The position numbers and the translations under genes were made by a program. 64,000 bases of DNA, taken from Theobroma cacao. Taxonomy: Eukaryota > Streptophyta > Magnoliopsida > Malvales > Malvaceae. The notes under the pieces are model-generated. The model was not told the origin of the DNA. It was given only the letters and a program-made list of their open reading frames with translations, and made no database searches. The stretch covers positions 23,208,991 to 23,272,990 of the forward strand of contig NC_030851.1 in the NCBI RefSeq assembly GCF_000208745.1, in the 5' to 3' direction. This document shows, piece by piece, positions 45,736-56,697 of the stretch. Positions within the stretch are counted from its first letter, which is position 1, and every line of letters starts with the position of its first letter.

Positions 45736-48700
45736 TCACCTCCTTCCTAATTCGATATCGTCTAATCTCCAGCTTGGGGATGAAACTAAAGGTGGTGATG
45801 AAAAGTTATCACCATTTGATCCAGATGTTTGATTCACAGCTTGTACCTCCATCTTCTGCACGATAAGTGCATTTGTAGTCTGGGCAGCCTCTCTATTAGC
45901 ATTTGTAGTCTGGGCAGCCTCTCTATTGGCATTTGTAGTCTGGGCAGCCTCTATATCGGCATTTGTAGTCTGGGCAGCCTCTCTATTGGCATTTGTAGTC
46001 TGGGCAGCCTCTACATCGGCATTTGTAGTCTGGGCAGCCTCTCTATCGGCATTTGTAGTCTGGGCAGCCTCTCTATTGGCATTTGCCTCCTCCAGTAATG
46101 CATCAAAATAAGCATACGGGCCCCATCCTAAAGTGAGGAGACAGAAAACTTGTGATGAATGTGGATTCAGCAGAGATATTGAAATAATTGGCAAAACATA
46201 AAAAAATAAATCTTTTCAAGTTCTTTAAGGAAATTCAGGCTTCTGAAAACCAAAGTGACTTCACACTTTTTTATCTGGCTATCAACTTCAGAGACAAAAG
46301 AATTAGCAGGGAATGGATGAAATGAAATGATGAAACATATTTCCAACTGAACTGATCAAATGGGATGCAGTAACACTGCATAATGACTCTACTGACAACA
46401 AGGAATCGTTATATAAGAAAATGAGGACTACATTACCTTCATCCTCATATGGGTTTGGGAAGAACTGCCGGTAGCAAAATGCTGCCACGACAAGGCCTGT
46501 AACAATTAAACCAATTCAAATTAACTAGGTTCAAAAATTAGACTTGTTCCCCTAAATATATGCAAAAACATACCTAGAAAGCCACCAGCAAACACATCGT
46601 TCCAATGGTGCCAATAGTCATCAACTCGAGAAACGGCAACAAGAGATGCGGCGAGCAGAGGAAGAAAAATGATGCAGAGTCTGGCTATATGCCCTTCGCG
46701 ATTAAATACCTTGATTTTTCCAGATAAGTACAGTGAGAGATAACCTAACCCTGCAAAAGACCCTGCACAGCAAACCAAACCAAAACCGTATCAAACAACT
46801 TTGGCATTCGGAGTTTCCAATAGATACAAAGTAATATAACTGAAATATTATGCTAATGCAGCTCACTATACGAATCCTCAATGTGTAGCACAAACAAGAG
46901 AGGAGGGAGCACTGCTTACATGATGCATGGCCGCTTGGGAAGCTCTTATGTCCTTCCTTTATGTCTGCTTTGTTGCCATGGCAGATAACATTACCCCATT
47001 GATCATAATTCTAAGGGAAACATTGCACAATTAGCATATGTCCTTTTCGCAATTTTTCATTTCAGGTGAGAGTGAGACTTATAAAACTCGGAAAATGCCA
47101 TATAATAAATGATTAATTTGCAGTTGAGGATGTAGTCGGGAAGAACAGTACTTACATCCTTCCCGTCAGGAAAGCAACGCCAGAAAAAGTCTGGTCGTGG
47201 CCGACCAACAGCAACTTTTATTGCATCGGTGACAATAGCTGTAATCAGCACAGCAAACAAGAGGCCTGCCCTCGAACACGAATAGAAGACATTAGATAAA
47301 TATTCACCAGTGTTTCCATTGGGTAGGATATATTTGGTATTAAGCTATTCTGACTGCAAAACATAATTACCTAAAACGCTGTGGTGCAGATCATAGACAT
47401 CTCTCCTACGATGATAGACGACAAGGAATACACAGATTGGTAATAAAACGGAATACATCTGATGATACAGAAAAAAATGAATCCTGTTCATATCTTTACC
47501 AAGCAAAACGGCAACATGGTATCTAAAAGATTAAAATGAAACACAAATAATATAATGACTGGCTTCTGTCCGCTCTTCATCCAGGGACAAAAATTTTCAT
47601 TCATGGACATGTTATAATTAAGCAAGGGAAGAACAATGGAGTACTCATCACTCCATACCTGGTCATAAAGGAAGTATATCAGTAGACAAGAAAAATATTA
47701 TTAGTAACTTACAGGGACAGCCCACACCGGCACCGTGTTTTGTTTCATGGGATACTTGAGGTCAGTCATCATATCCTTTCCAACGAAGCGGTAAAATGGA
47801 TGGATTATAAACAGAACAACCTCTATTACTACAAGAAGCATCAATATTAGCCAATCATGCAAGTGATCCCTTGCGACTTTGGCTCCATGTGTTTTGATAG
47901 GGTGTCTACCAATCTGAACCTCTCTTATTCTCTCTGACTGTGGCTGTTGCTGCCGTTCTTGCCGCCGTTGCTGGCGATGCAAAACAAGATTCAAAATATA
48001 AGATTAACAAGTTTCAACTTTGAGGTAATAAATACAGGCAAAATTTTCATGCTTTCACTTCCATTTTTTGGTAAATATACCTTCACTTTTAATCGTATTA
48101 TGAAGTTAATTGCCAATTGCCAGCTGGGGATGCAATGGCGGCCTGATATGATCTGACTAATACCAAGGCCACTCAGTTTCCAGTGGCGAAACATAAAAAT
48201 TTAGAGGAGCTTTTTTCCCCTTTCTGTGCTACGTTGATATTCATAAACCCACATAATCATAATCTGAAACCGCCAAACAAAAGGTCTAAGTAGACTTTGG
48301 GCCCATATTCTAAAATCTAGACTGGAGGCAATTGAAAGGTCTTAGTTTTTTAGACCTTTTCCTGCCTCAAGCATAGACCTGGCCGGTCGTATGACTTCAT
48401 GTTTATGGTCCAGCGTCTACATCATACAGGACAGAGAAACTTCATAGCATTAATTTCATAGTTTTTGTAGCAAGCTAGGATTTAAGTTTGAGCAGTATTT
48501 TCTCCAGAAGAAAGAAAGAAAGAAAGAAAGATAGAAAGAAAAGCTATTACCAGTCAGGATATGCCTTAACTAATCATCATTCTTACTCAAGTTTGCATAT
48601 TTCTCTAATCAATTTACAAAATTAACTGAATGATCCTGACAATTCTGGTGTCGGCAGTTATATATAATAATTGCTCGTAATAATTAAGAATGAAAAAGGC

Positions 48701-48800
48701 CTGTCCAAGCACTGGTGAAAATAGTAAAGAAGTGAACCTGCAATATACGCTGGAAATTCAGAAAAGAGAAAAGCGATCCCACTTTGCTCCAAGCCGCCAT
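45736..48800 (-). CDS. LPP3: Lipid phosphate phosphatase, LPP1/LPP3-like, with C-terminal repeats
   Basis: PAP2-family membrane phosphatase acting on phosphatidic acid-type lipids. Eight GT-AG exons: 48738-48800, 47713-47970, 47371-47458, 47156-47265, 46920-47010, 46574-46762, 46437-46496, 45736-46127. They give 416 residues. The first exon encodes [20 protein letters not shown] plus Q, a short leader as in other LPP1/LPP3-type proteins, followed by a Gln/Arg-rich stretch and [16 protein letters not shown]. Catalytic motifs are complete: KVAVGRPRP (153-161), PSGH (198-201), [12 protein letters not shown] (248-259). About six membrane segments are expected. Internal exons of 88, 110, 189 and 60 nt equal those of the LPP2-like neighbour. 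The tail is unusual: seven 10-residue repeats, consensus [10 protein letters not shown] (303-372), before an end LDDIELGRR. The end resembles LPP3 and the leader resembles LPP1, so the exact orthologue is uncertain. A leader intron is possible (acceptor-like tttttccag near 48871). Confidence 0.93.
45871..46080 (-). repeat. 30-bp coding minisatellite, seven units
   Basis: Seven in-frame 30-bp units, each encoding [10 protein letters not shown] with variation only at the second and third positions of the peptide (NR, DR, DV, DI). It lies in the last exon of the LPP1/LPP3-like gene. The opposite strand is also open over the array, a by-product of the 30-bp period. Confidence 0.95.
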
Positions 48801-49960
48801 GGGTGAAAACACAAACTCAGAAATTTACGTGAACTAAATATTGAACCGCTAACAACAAAAACAGATCCCTGGAAAAAGAAGTACGCAATTCAGAATTACC
48901 AAAAGTGAAGACTGGCATATCTTTGGAGAAGGCAGATATTAAAGCAACAGAATCTATCCTCCAACTTCAAAGCAAAAAAAGAAGATATGTCATAAACAAG
49001 ACAAGAAAGCCAAAAAGGTTACATCAAAGCAAAAGCAAACTTACCGTATAATATCATACTTAGTAGTCGTATGTATTAATAGTTTCCCTGGAAATACTTT
49101 TAGATTTTTCCCAAGAATAGAAAAACTAGTGAATGGAAACCAGAAATGACCCAACTATCTTCTCTACTTGTACTAATCGTTGTTCGTGGAAAACTAGAAA
49201 TACAACGCACTGGACGAAAGATAGAGAGAGAGGGAGAGGCTTTGAAAAGAAACCTACTGGCGGGACGGTTACGATTTGATAGGCTACAGATACATGCAGC
49301 TCAAGGAGAAAAAGACGGTTTGATACTTTGCTTCATAGGTATTGAAGCGTGTCAATAATAATAAATGGCCGGGTAAGGGTCTAAAGTGGGGGGTCAGTCC
49401 AACCGTCGAATGTTTTGACTGTTAACTACCCGTTCAAGTTGTGAAGATGTATGGTCGTTTTTTGGAGGTTTCTGTGGAAAAGTTGACGCGTGGGACCTAT
49501 TTTGTAGTATGTGGTTGGCAAAACATCTTTGGTTAAATGATTACAAATGAGATTAACGGTTGCCTGCCACATATTTAACAAAAACTGAAATGAAAGAAAT
49601 AATAAGTTGAATACTGAATTAAAAAATTTGATAAACTTAATGACTCCAGAGTAAAGATTTAACCACATTTTTCTATAAAAGAAATTAAAGATTACAAACA
49701 AGTGATTATTCACATCAATCAATAAGTTTCATTTGTCGTATTAATAAGTGGTTTTAAGCTCAAATTTTTCGAGTTATTACTTGTCGATGTAGCCCTTCTT
49801 TTTTATATAAATAATATCATCGGGCTTTTCCCTTAAAATAGGATGCAACTCAGTATTTCTCGTTTGTCTTGTCGAAGGGTTTGCATTTTGGATAGCGTAC
49901 GTCAACAAGGGGTTATTAAATACACGAGCATTTTTATATCTTAGTTAAATTTTTTTAATT
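48801..49960. other. Upstream region of the LPP1/LPP3-like gene
   Basis: Expected to hold the 5' UTR and promoter. A (GAAA)n-type microsatellite lies in the first intron, just outside this region, at 48509-48541. No other gene was seen. Confidence 0.4.
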
Positions 49961-50674
49961 TACTTATAGGTTCATTTTCTTTATTAATATTTTTATAAAA
50001 TTATATTTATAAATAAATATTACAATCACAATGAAGTGCTTTCAATATATATTACGAATATATTCGATAGAAGAAATCATTAAGCAAAACAACTAAAGAA
50101 GAAGAAATCCACATATGATATCGAGGCATTGTGAAGACACTGGGGCATTGTGAAAACACCAATCATGACGAGGTTAAAAACCCTACTAAAGTGAACACTA
50201 ATCTTGGTGAGGTTAGAAAATCCCATTAAGGTGAACAAAAACCAAAATCTCAATTTGGTTGGTCAAATAAAAAATACTAAAATTTCTTACTTTTTTGACA
50301 AAAATCTAGAGAAAATAAGTACTCCTTCTTATTAAAAAAATATTTTTTATTTAATCTCAATTTCAATGTGCTTAACAATTAACTTAAAAGGGTTTTATAT
50401 AACTATTTCTATGGAAGAGAGCTTTCTTGCTTTTCCTATGTGAGATTATTATAAATCTTAAATAAAAATAAATAAGGAAATAACCTAACTTAAACTTTCT
50501 TGGAGTACAAATAAAGTAAAAGATAACTAAACTTAATATAACTTAATGCGCAAGTAACCTAATAACATACTCATATATCATTTTCCCTATATTAGAGAAA
50601 AAAATTGCCTGCATAGGTTCCCTTGTCTAGATCGAATCTCTTACACAATTAACACTTATTCAATAACTACAACC
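49961..50674 (-). repeat. Probable LTR or 3' flank of a Gypsy element
   Basis: It follows the stop of the Gypsy pol remnant on the minus strand. It contains a TATATAAAA box on the minus strand near 50393-50401, in a context like a plant LTR promoter. Repeated phrases 'gaggttaRaaa' with 'cactaatcttgg' near 50160-50230 also look LTR-derived. Ends were not found. Confidence 0.35.
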
Positions 50675-51354
50675 TTAACAGAGGTGTTGAACTTGAGTGT
50701 TTATAGTACATGCAGTTCCATCAAATCCATCAAATGGATATAAGTCCGAAACATTGAAAATAAGATGGATTTGTAACTCAAGTGGTAGCTCAATTAAGTA
50801 GGCATTTGAATTGATTTTTTTTCGTACTTTACAAGGTCTGAACTTTCTAGACTTAAGCTTGTCATAAGAACCCTTGGGAAATCTTTTTTGCCTCAAGTGC
50901 ACAAGCACTTGATCACCTTTCTCAAATTCCTGCTTACGAAGATGTTGATTGGCAACAAAAAAGAATGTTGCATTATTGGCTTTGAAGACGGCTTTTACCT
51001 TTACACAAATCTTTCGAATGTGATAAGAAAATAACATCACCAACCATATGAATAACCCATTCGGTGTTTAAAGGTTGTTTTCCATTCATCTCCACTCCTC
51101 ATTTTAATTTGATGATATCCACTCTTCAAATCGATCTTTAAAAAGACATTGGAACCAATTAGTTGATCAGGCATGTCATGCAATCGAGGAATTGGAAAAC
51201 GATTCTTGATTGTGATCTTATTTATGGCATGGTTGTTCACACATATCCTCCATGAACCATGTTTTTTTAAGAAAGCTGGGCAAGTATAAGAACTTTTACT
51301 TTCACATACTAAACCTTTCTCTAACAACTTCTCGACTTGTCTTTGCACCACCAA
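50675..51354 (-). pseudogene. Gypsy pol with RT joined to post-integrase region by deletion
   Basis: Two overlapping frames. 51354-51037 is the N-terminal half of a Ty3/Gypsy RT ([56 protein letters not shown], the last with the first catalytic Asp). 51043-50675 is the region after the integrase core (NQHLRKQEFEKGDQVLVHLR, KSRKFRPCKVRKKINSNAYL). The rest of RT, the RNase H and the integrase core are missing, so about 2 kb was lost in a single internal deletion near 51040. It is next to a stack of Gypsy LTRs on its 5' side. Confidence 0.85.
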
Positions 51355-51413
51355 AGACTAACCTTGTGCATGATAAACACCAATTTCTTCTATCTCCTCA
51401 TCATATTTGGCAT

Positions 51414-51456
51414 AACCCAAATCCCGGGCCATGACAGGAGCATGGGCCCAATGGGC
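51414..51456 (-). repeat. Short stub of a Gypsy LTR end
   Basis: 'acccaaatcccgggccatga' followed by 'caggagcatgggcccaatgg' matches the terminal 40 bp of the LTR family that begins again at 51457. It is thus a fragment of one more copy, placed end to end with the next. Confidence 0.5.
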
Positions 51457-52802
51457 TATCACGACCCAAATTTTGGGCCATGATCGACGCATGGGCCCAC
51501 TGGACGTAGTCCACTGAGCCCAAACAAGCCTATTAATATGACATGTTCATCATTCTACCAAAAGCTACTAAGTCTCATTTCATAACTTTGAATCAAAATA
51601 ATACTAAACAATGCCAACTCATACTGGCATACCAATCAAGTGTACATTGCCTACAACATGTATCTTAATAATTTACTTCAAGTTTGTCTATACATCTTAA
51701 AAAGAAGACTCGATTTCTAGTAGGGAGACTCGGATGAATGTACAGCTACTGAATGCCGAGACACCTACCAATAGTCGAGTCTACAAGGGCACCTCGACCT
51801 AGTTACCAATTGCCTCGTATCTGAAAACATGAAGTTGAAAACAATGAGTATAAACCCAGTGAGTGAACAAGGAAGGGAACAAGCAACAATAAGAAAGAAT
51901 TTAAAATCATGATGCACTTGTTTTAAAACAATACAATTTAATTTCATTCATATTAAAAATCCCTCATTAAACCCTTAAATGATTAATCACTTGGTAATGA
52001 TGAACCCATACATAACAAATAATTTGAAAAATGAAGGCTTCAGTGATACACAAACAAGTCAAATGCGACAACGAATTTTCGCTGCAGCGACGTTGGGATT
52101 TAAGTTATTAGTCGAACGAAGATTTCTCAACTGGCCGAGGGTTTCTCATCAAACCTCCTCATTTTAAACTTAAATCATTGATTACGTAATGTTGGAAGTC
52201 CATGCTCAACTATGGTATCAAAGAAGTGGAAAATGGGGCAGCAATTGAACCAAAGGAGGAGCAAAACAGAAAGTTTTTCGCTGCAATGAGATTCAATCTC
52301 GCTGCAGCAAAATTTTGGTCATAAAATAGAAAGTTTATCGCTGCAGCGAGAAGCTACAGTACCTTTCTCTCTACAGCGAGTTTTCGGCCAGCCAATCCTT
52401 TCAAAACTCGAAAGTTTCTCGTTGCAGCGAAAAACAGAGCACCAAAAAAAAGGTTTCCCTTCACTCAATAAAAGGCCATCCTGCTAAACCAACAAAATCA
52501 ACATAAAACACATGAAAATTCCCAAAGTGCAATGTATCAAATTTCACATATATGTCAATCATATATCATATTCATGAGCTTTCATTTCATAAGTATAGAT
52601 ATACATAATTACATAGACAAAGACAAACATCAATATCATCATAATCACACCCAGCTCATGTACATCGCCCCACATTTGCACATAGCCGACGCCATCGTGT
52701 GCATCCCCCCACATCGTGTACAATCAGTGCCATCGTGTACATCCCCCCACATCGTGCACACACACGGTTACAGTCATCATACACAATATCAATCATCATG
52801 CA

Positions 52803-52804
52803 CA

Positions 52805-52850
<46 letters not shown>

Positions 52851-52851
52851 C
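52803..52851. repeat. (CA)n(TA)n microsatellite
   Basis: About 15 CA followed by about 10 TA dinucleotides, within Gypsy LTR copy A. The ORFs across it are low-complexity artefacts. Confidence 0.95.
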
Positions 52852-53156
52852 ATCATAATGCAATAGTGCATGAATCCATAGTAATCACATGTCACAACAT
52901 AAAACCATTTAGCAAAAGCTTGTTCCCAAGGCACTTGTTTTTATGAAAAACTTGATAATTCATTCAAATGTGTGGCAAATACATTATATTCCCCAAAACA
53001 AGTTTTGAAAGCAGTTCACTCACCGGTATATTGTTGAGCCTTTAGCTGACTCTAATTCCCCTAATGATCCAATTGGGGTGATGGGGCTTCGTTAGAACCT
53101 ACCATCAAATTAACATTACCTTAGTGTCAATTCATACTTATAAACCCTAAAAGCTA

Positions 53157-55802
53157 TGTCACGACCCAAATTCCGGGCCATGACCGACGCAAAGGCCTAA
53201 TGGACGTAGTCCACTAAGCCCAAGCAAGCCTATCTATTTATCCTACTCATCATTCCAACAAATATTACGAAGTCACATTTTATAACTTTAAATCAAAATA
53301 GTGATAGACATTGCCAACTCGTACTGGCATTACTCATTTAAAATGCACATACATTGTCTACAACATGTATTATAATAATTTACATTAAGTTGTCTATACA
53401 TATCAAAAGGAGACTCGATGTCCAGCGAAGAAACTCGACGAATGTACAGCTACTGAATGCCGAGACACCTACCAATAGTCGAGTCTACAAGGGCACCTCG
53501 ACCTAGTTACCAACTACCTCGTGATTTGAAAACATGAAGTTGAAAACGGTGAGTATAAACCTAGTGAGTGAACAAGGAAGGGAACAAGCAACAATAAGGG
53601 AGAATTTAAAATCATGATGCACTTGTCTCAAAACAATGCAATTTAGTTTCATTCATATTAAAATCCCCTCATTGAACCCTTAAATGATCAATCACTTGAA
53701 AATCATGAATCCATACGCAACGAAAAGTTTGAAAAAAATGAAAGCTTCAGTGATACACAAGCAAGTCAAATGCAACAACGAATCTTTACTGCAGCGGAAA
53801 GGCATTCTAACTGCAGCGAGAATGAATTTTCGTTGCAGCGACGTTGGGATTTAAGTTATTAGCCGAACTAGGGTTTCTCAACTGGCCGAGGGTTTCTCAT
53901 CAAACCTCATCAATTTGAACTTAAATCAATTATTTCGTAATGTTGGGAGTCCATGCTCAAATATGGTAACAAAGAAGTGGAAAATAGGGCAACAATTTGA
54001 CAAGATGGAAGACAAAACAGAAGGTTTTTCGCTGCAGCGAAATTTCTACTCCAAGACAGAAACTTTCTCGCTGCAACGAGATTCATTCTCGTAGCAGTGA
54101 GAATACTACAGTATTTTCTCGCTGCAGCTAGAATGCATTCTTGCTGTAGCAAGTTTTCGACCAGCCACTTTCCAGAAACTCGAGAGTTTCTCGCTGCAGC
54201 GAGAAACAGGGCACCAAAGGAAATTTTCACTTACTTCCCAAAGAAAACCACCTTGCTAAAATATCCAAAACCAATATGAAACACATAATAATTTCTCAAA
54301 GTTTAACATACCAAATTTCACATGCATTACACTCATATACCATTACTTATAAATTTCGTATAACACACATAATTACGTATGTATATATATACATATACTC
54401 ATCATTATCATGCACACCATCCCATCATCATCATGCACACCATCTCATCATCACTAGCTCATGCGTACTGCCTACTCGCACATGGCTGGGTCATCACCGG
54501 GTTATGCACACTCTCTACTCGCACATAACCGGGTCTTCATCGACCTATGCGCACTCCCTACTCGCACATAGTCGAGTCAATATAATTACACAACAATATA
54601 TTCCTACATACATATATATCAACACAATGTTGTAGTATAGAAATCCATAATAGCCATATATCACAACATAAACCATTTCTCAAGAGCTTGTTCCCAAGGC
54701 ACTCATTTTTAAGAAAAGTTGTATAAAATCATTCAAACGCTTTGTATAAAACAGTCACATTCTCAAAATAGTTTTGATAGGCAGTCCACTCACCGGTTGA
54801 TTGTAGAGCCTTTAGCTGACTCTAATTTCCTTAATGATCCAATTGAGGTGATGGGGCTTCGTTAGAACTTAGAATCACATTAGCATCAGCAATAGGTCAA
54901 TTCACATACTATAAACCCTAAAAGCTATCTCTTAGCTAGCTTTCAATTGCCACTTTAAATGGCTATCTATGTTCACTATCTAAATAACAATAAAATGAAT
55001 GAACATCCTCAACAATAAAACAACTCATAATCTAAATTACTAGCCATTATCCACAGTTAAAAACCAAGCTTAGTTCATCACTCACCCTAGGGTTCCTTTG
55101 TAGTTGAATTCTCTTCCAATAGCTTCCACACAAATGGGGTAATTCTTTCATTCTCTCTCTAGAACACCCAACTAGTGAGAGAAAGTATGGAAATAAGATT
55201 TTTCAAGGATTTTAAGGAGAGAGAGTGGAAGAATACAAGGATTCTATTCATAAGGGCACAAAGGTATGAAAACTAGAGCTAGAGAGAGAAAATCATGCAA
55301 GTTCCATATCAAGCTTCCATGGAGGTTGGAAGCAACGTGAAAGAGAAGAAGGAGGAAGAAGAAGAAGCTGCTGGAAAATGGGAGAAGAAGCTACTAGAAG
55401 AAAGATATTTATAGCTCAAGCTTATCCATTCCATTGAACTTACGAAAATACCCTTGACTAGGTAGCTCGTTTTCATGCAACCCTTTGTGTAATCTTTTTA
55501 CTCTTTTAACACTGAGACCAAGTCCATAATGGTCTAGACATGCTCGGGTTTGGAAAACTTTAAAAATTTGACTCGGGGTGTAAAATGACCATTTTACCCA
55601 TATTGTGAAAATTATTATCACTTCTAGTTTTCTTCACATTTTCATCATTACACATCATTTATGAGGTCTTATGCCTATTTAGACCTTAAAATATCCTAAA
55701 ACTTTCTTCTGAGAGCTCATTAGAGAAAATGACGAAACTACCCTTGGCTTGTGTTATTGTGTCTATACCTAGTTACGAGCCTATAAAGGTCAAGGTCTCA
55801 CA
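53157..55802 (-). mobile_element. Solo Gypsy LTR (copy B) nested in copy A
   Basis: A complete 2646-bp LTR running TGTCACGACCC...GGTCTCACA on the plus strand (TGTGAGACC...GGGTCGTGACA on the sense strand). It is flanked by agcta (53152-53156) and agtta (55803-55807), an imperfect 5-bp target duplication. No internal region is present, so it is a solo LTR. It carries CTCGCTGCAGCGAG palindromes (53790-54206) and about three ~43-bp 'cgcacatagccgggtcatca' repeats (54450-54575). Confidence 0.82.
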
Positions 55803-56697
55803 AGTTATCCCTTAGCAAGCTTTCAATTGCTACTTTAAATGGCTATCTATGTTCACTATCTTAATCACTATAAAATGAATGAACATCCTCAACAACAAAA
55901 CAACTCATAATCCCAATTACTAGTTATTATCCATAGTTAAAAAAAAACAAGCTTAGTTCATCACTCACCATAGGGTTTCTTTATAGTTGAATTCTCTTCC
56001 AATAGCTTCCAAACAAATGGGGTAATTTTCTCTTTCTCTCTCTAGAATGCCCAACTAGTGAGAGAAAGTATGGAAATAAGATTTATCAAGGGTTTTGAAG
56101 TGAGAGAGTGAAATAATACAAGGATTCCAGTCAAAAGGGCACAAAGGTATGAAAATTAAAGTTAGAGAGAGAAAATTATGCAAACTCCATATCAAGCTTC
56201 CATGGAGGTTGGAAGTAACGTGAATTGAGAGGAGAAGAAGAAGAAGAAGCTGCTGAAATTTCAAGAAGCTGCTGGAATTTCAAGAAGCTGCTGGAAGGAG
56301 AAGATATTTATAGCTCAAATTTATCCATTCCCTTGAAATTACGAAAATGCCCTTGACTAGTTTGCTTGTTCTCATGCAACCCTTTGTGCAATCTTTTTAC
56401 TCTTTTAACACTGAGACCAAATCCATAATGGTCTAGACATGCTCGGGTTTGCGAAACTTTTAAAAGTTTTGACTTAGGGTGCAAAATAACCATTTTGCCC
56501 TTGTTGTGAAAATTATTATCATTTCTAGTTTTCTTCGTGTTTTCATCATTACACATCATTTATGGGGTCTTATGCCTATTTAGACCTTAAAATATCATAA
56601 AACTTTCTTCTGGGAGCTTATTAGAGAAAATAACGAAACTATCCCTGGCCTGTGTTATTGTGTCTATGCCTGGTTACAAGCCTATAGAGGTTGAGGT

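Larger units (their letters stand above)
51457..56697 (-). repeat. Gypsy LTR copy A, split by a nested solo LTR
   Basis: The LTR consists of 51457-53156 and 55803-56697, interrupted by copy B. Its 3' end on the minus strand (plus-strand 51457, tatcacgaccc) matches copy B's tgtcacgaccc. Its other end, near 56697, is 'gaggtctca'. The part 55803-56697 matches 54920-55802 of copy B in register. It contains CGCTGCAGCG-type palindromes (52080-52430), a (CA)n(TA)n microsatellite (52805-52850) and irregular 'atcgtgtacatcccccc' repeats. Confidence 0.8.

Noticed and set aside
45871..46080. CRISPR-like array (regular 30-bp repeats)
   Set aside because: No spacers: units are contiguous and encode protein in a plant exon.
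45829..46111. Plus-strand ORFs across the LPP repeat array ([14 protein letters not shown] repeats)
   Set aside because: They are the reverse strand of the 30-bp coding minisatellite; the minus frame is supported by splice sites and homology.
52532..52946. ORFs rich in HTHTHT or YIYIYV
   Set aside because: They are translations of the (CA)n(TA)n microsatellite in a Gypsy LTR.
53910..54230. Minus-strand ORF with repeated LAAARNS/AAARK motifs
   Set aside because: The repeats are the CTCGCTGCAGCGAG palindromes of a non-coding LTR read in frame; no gene context.
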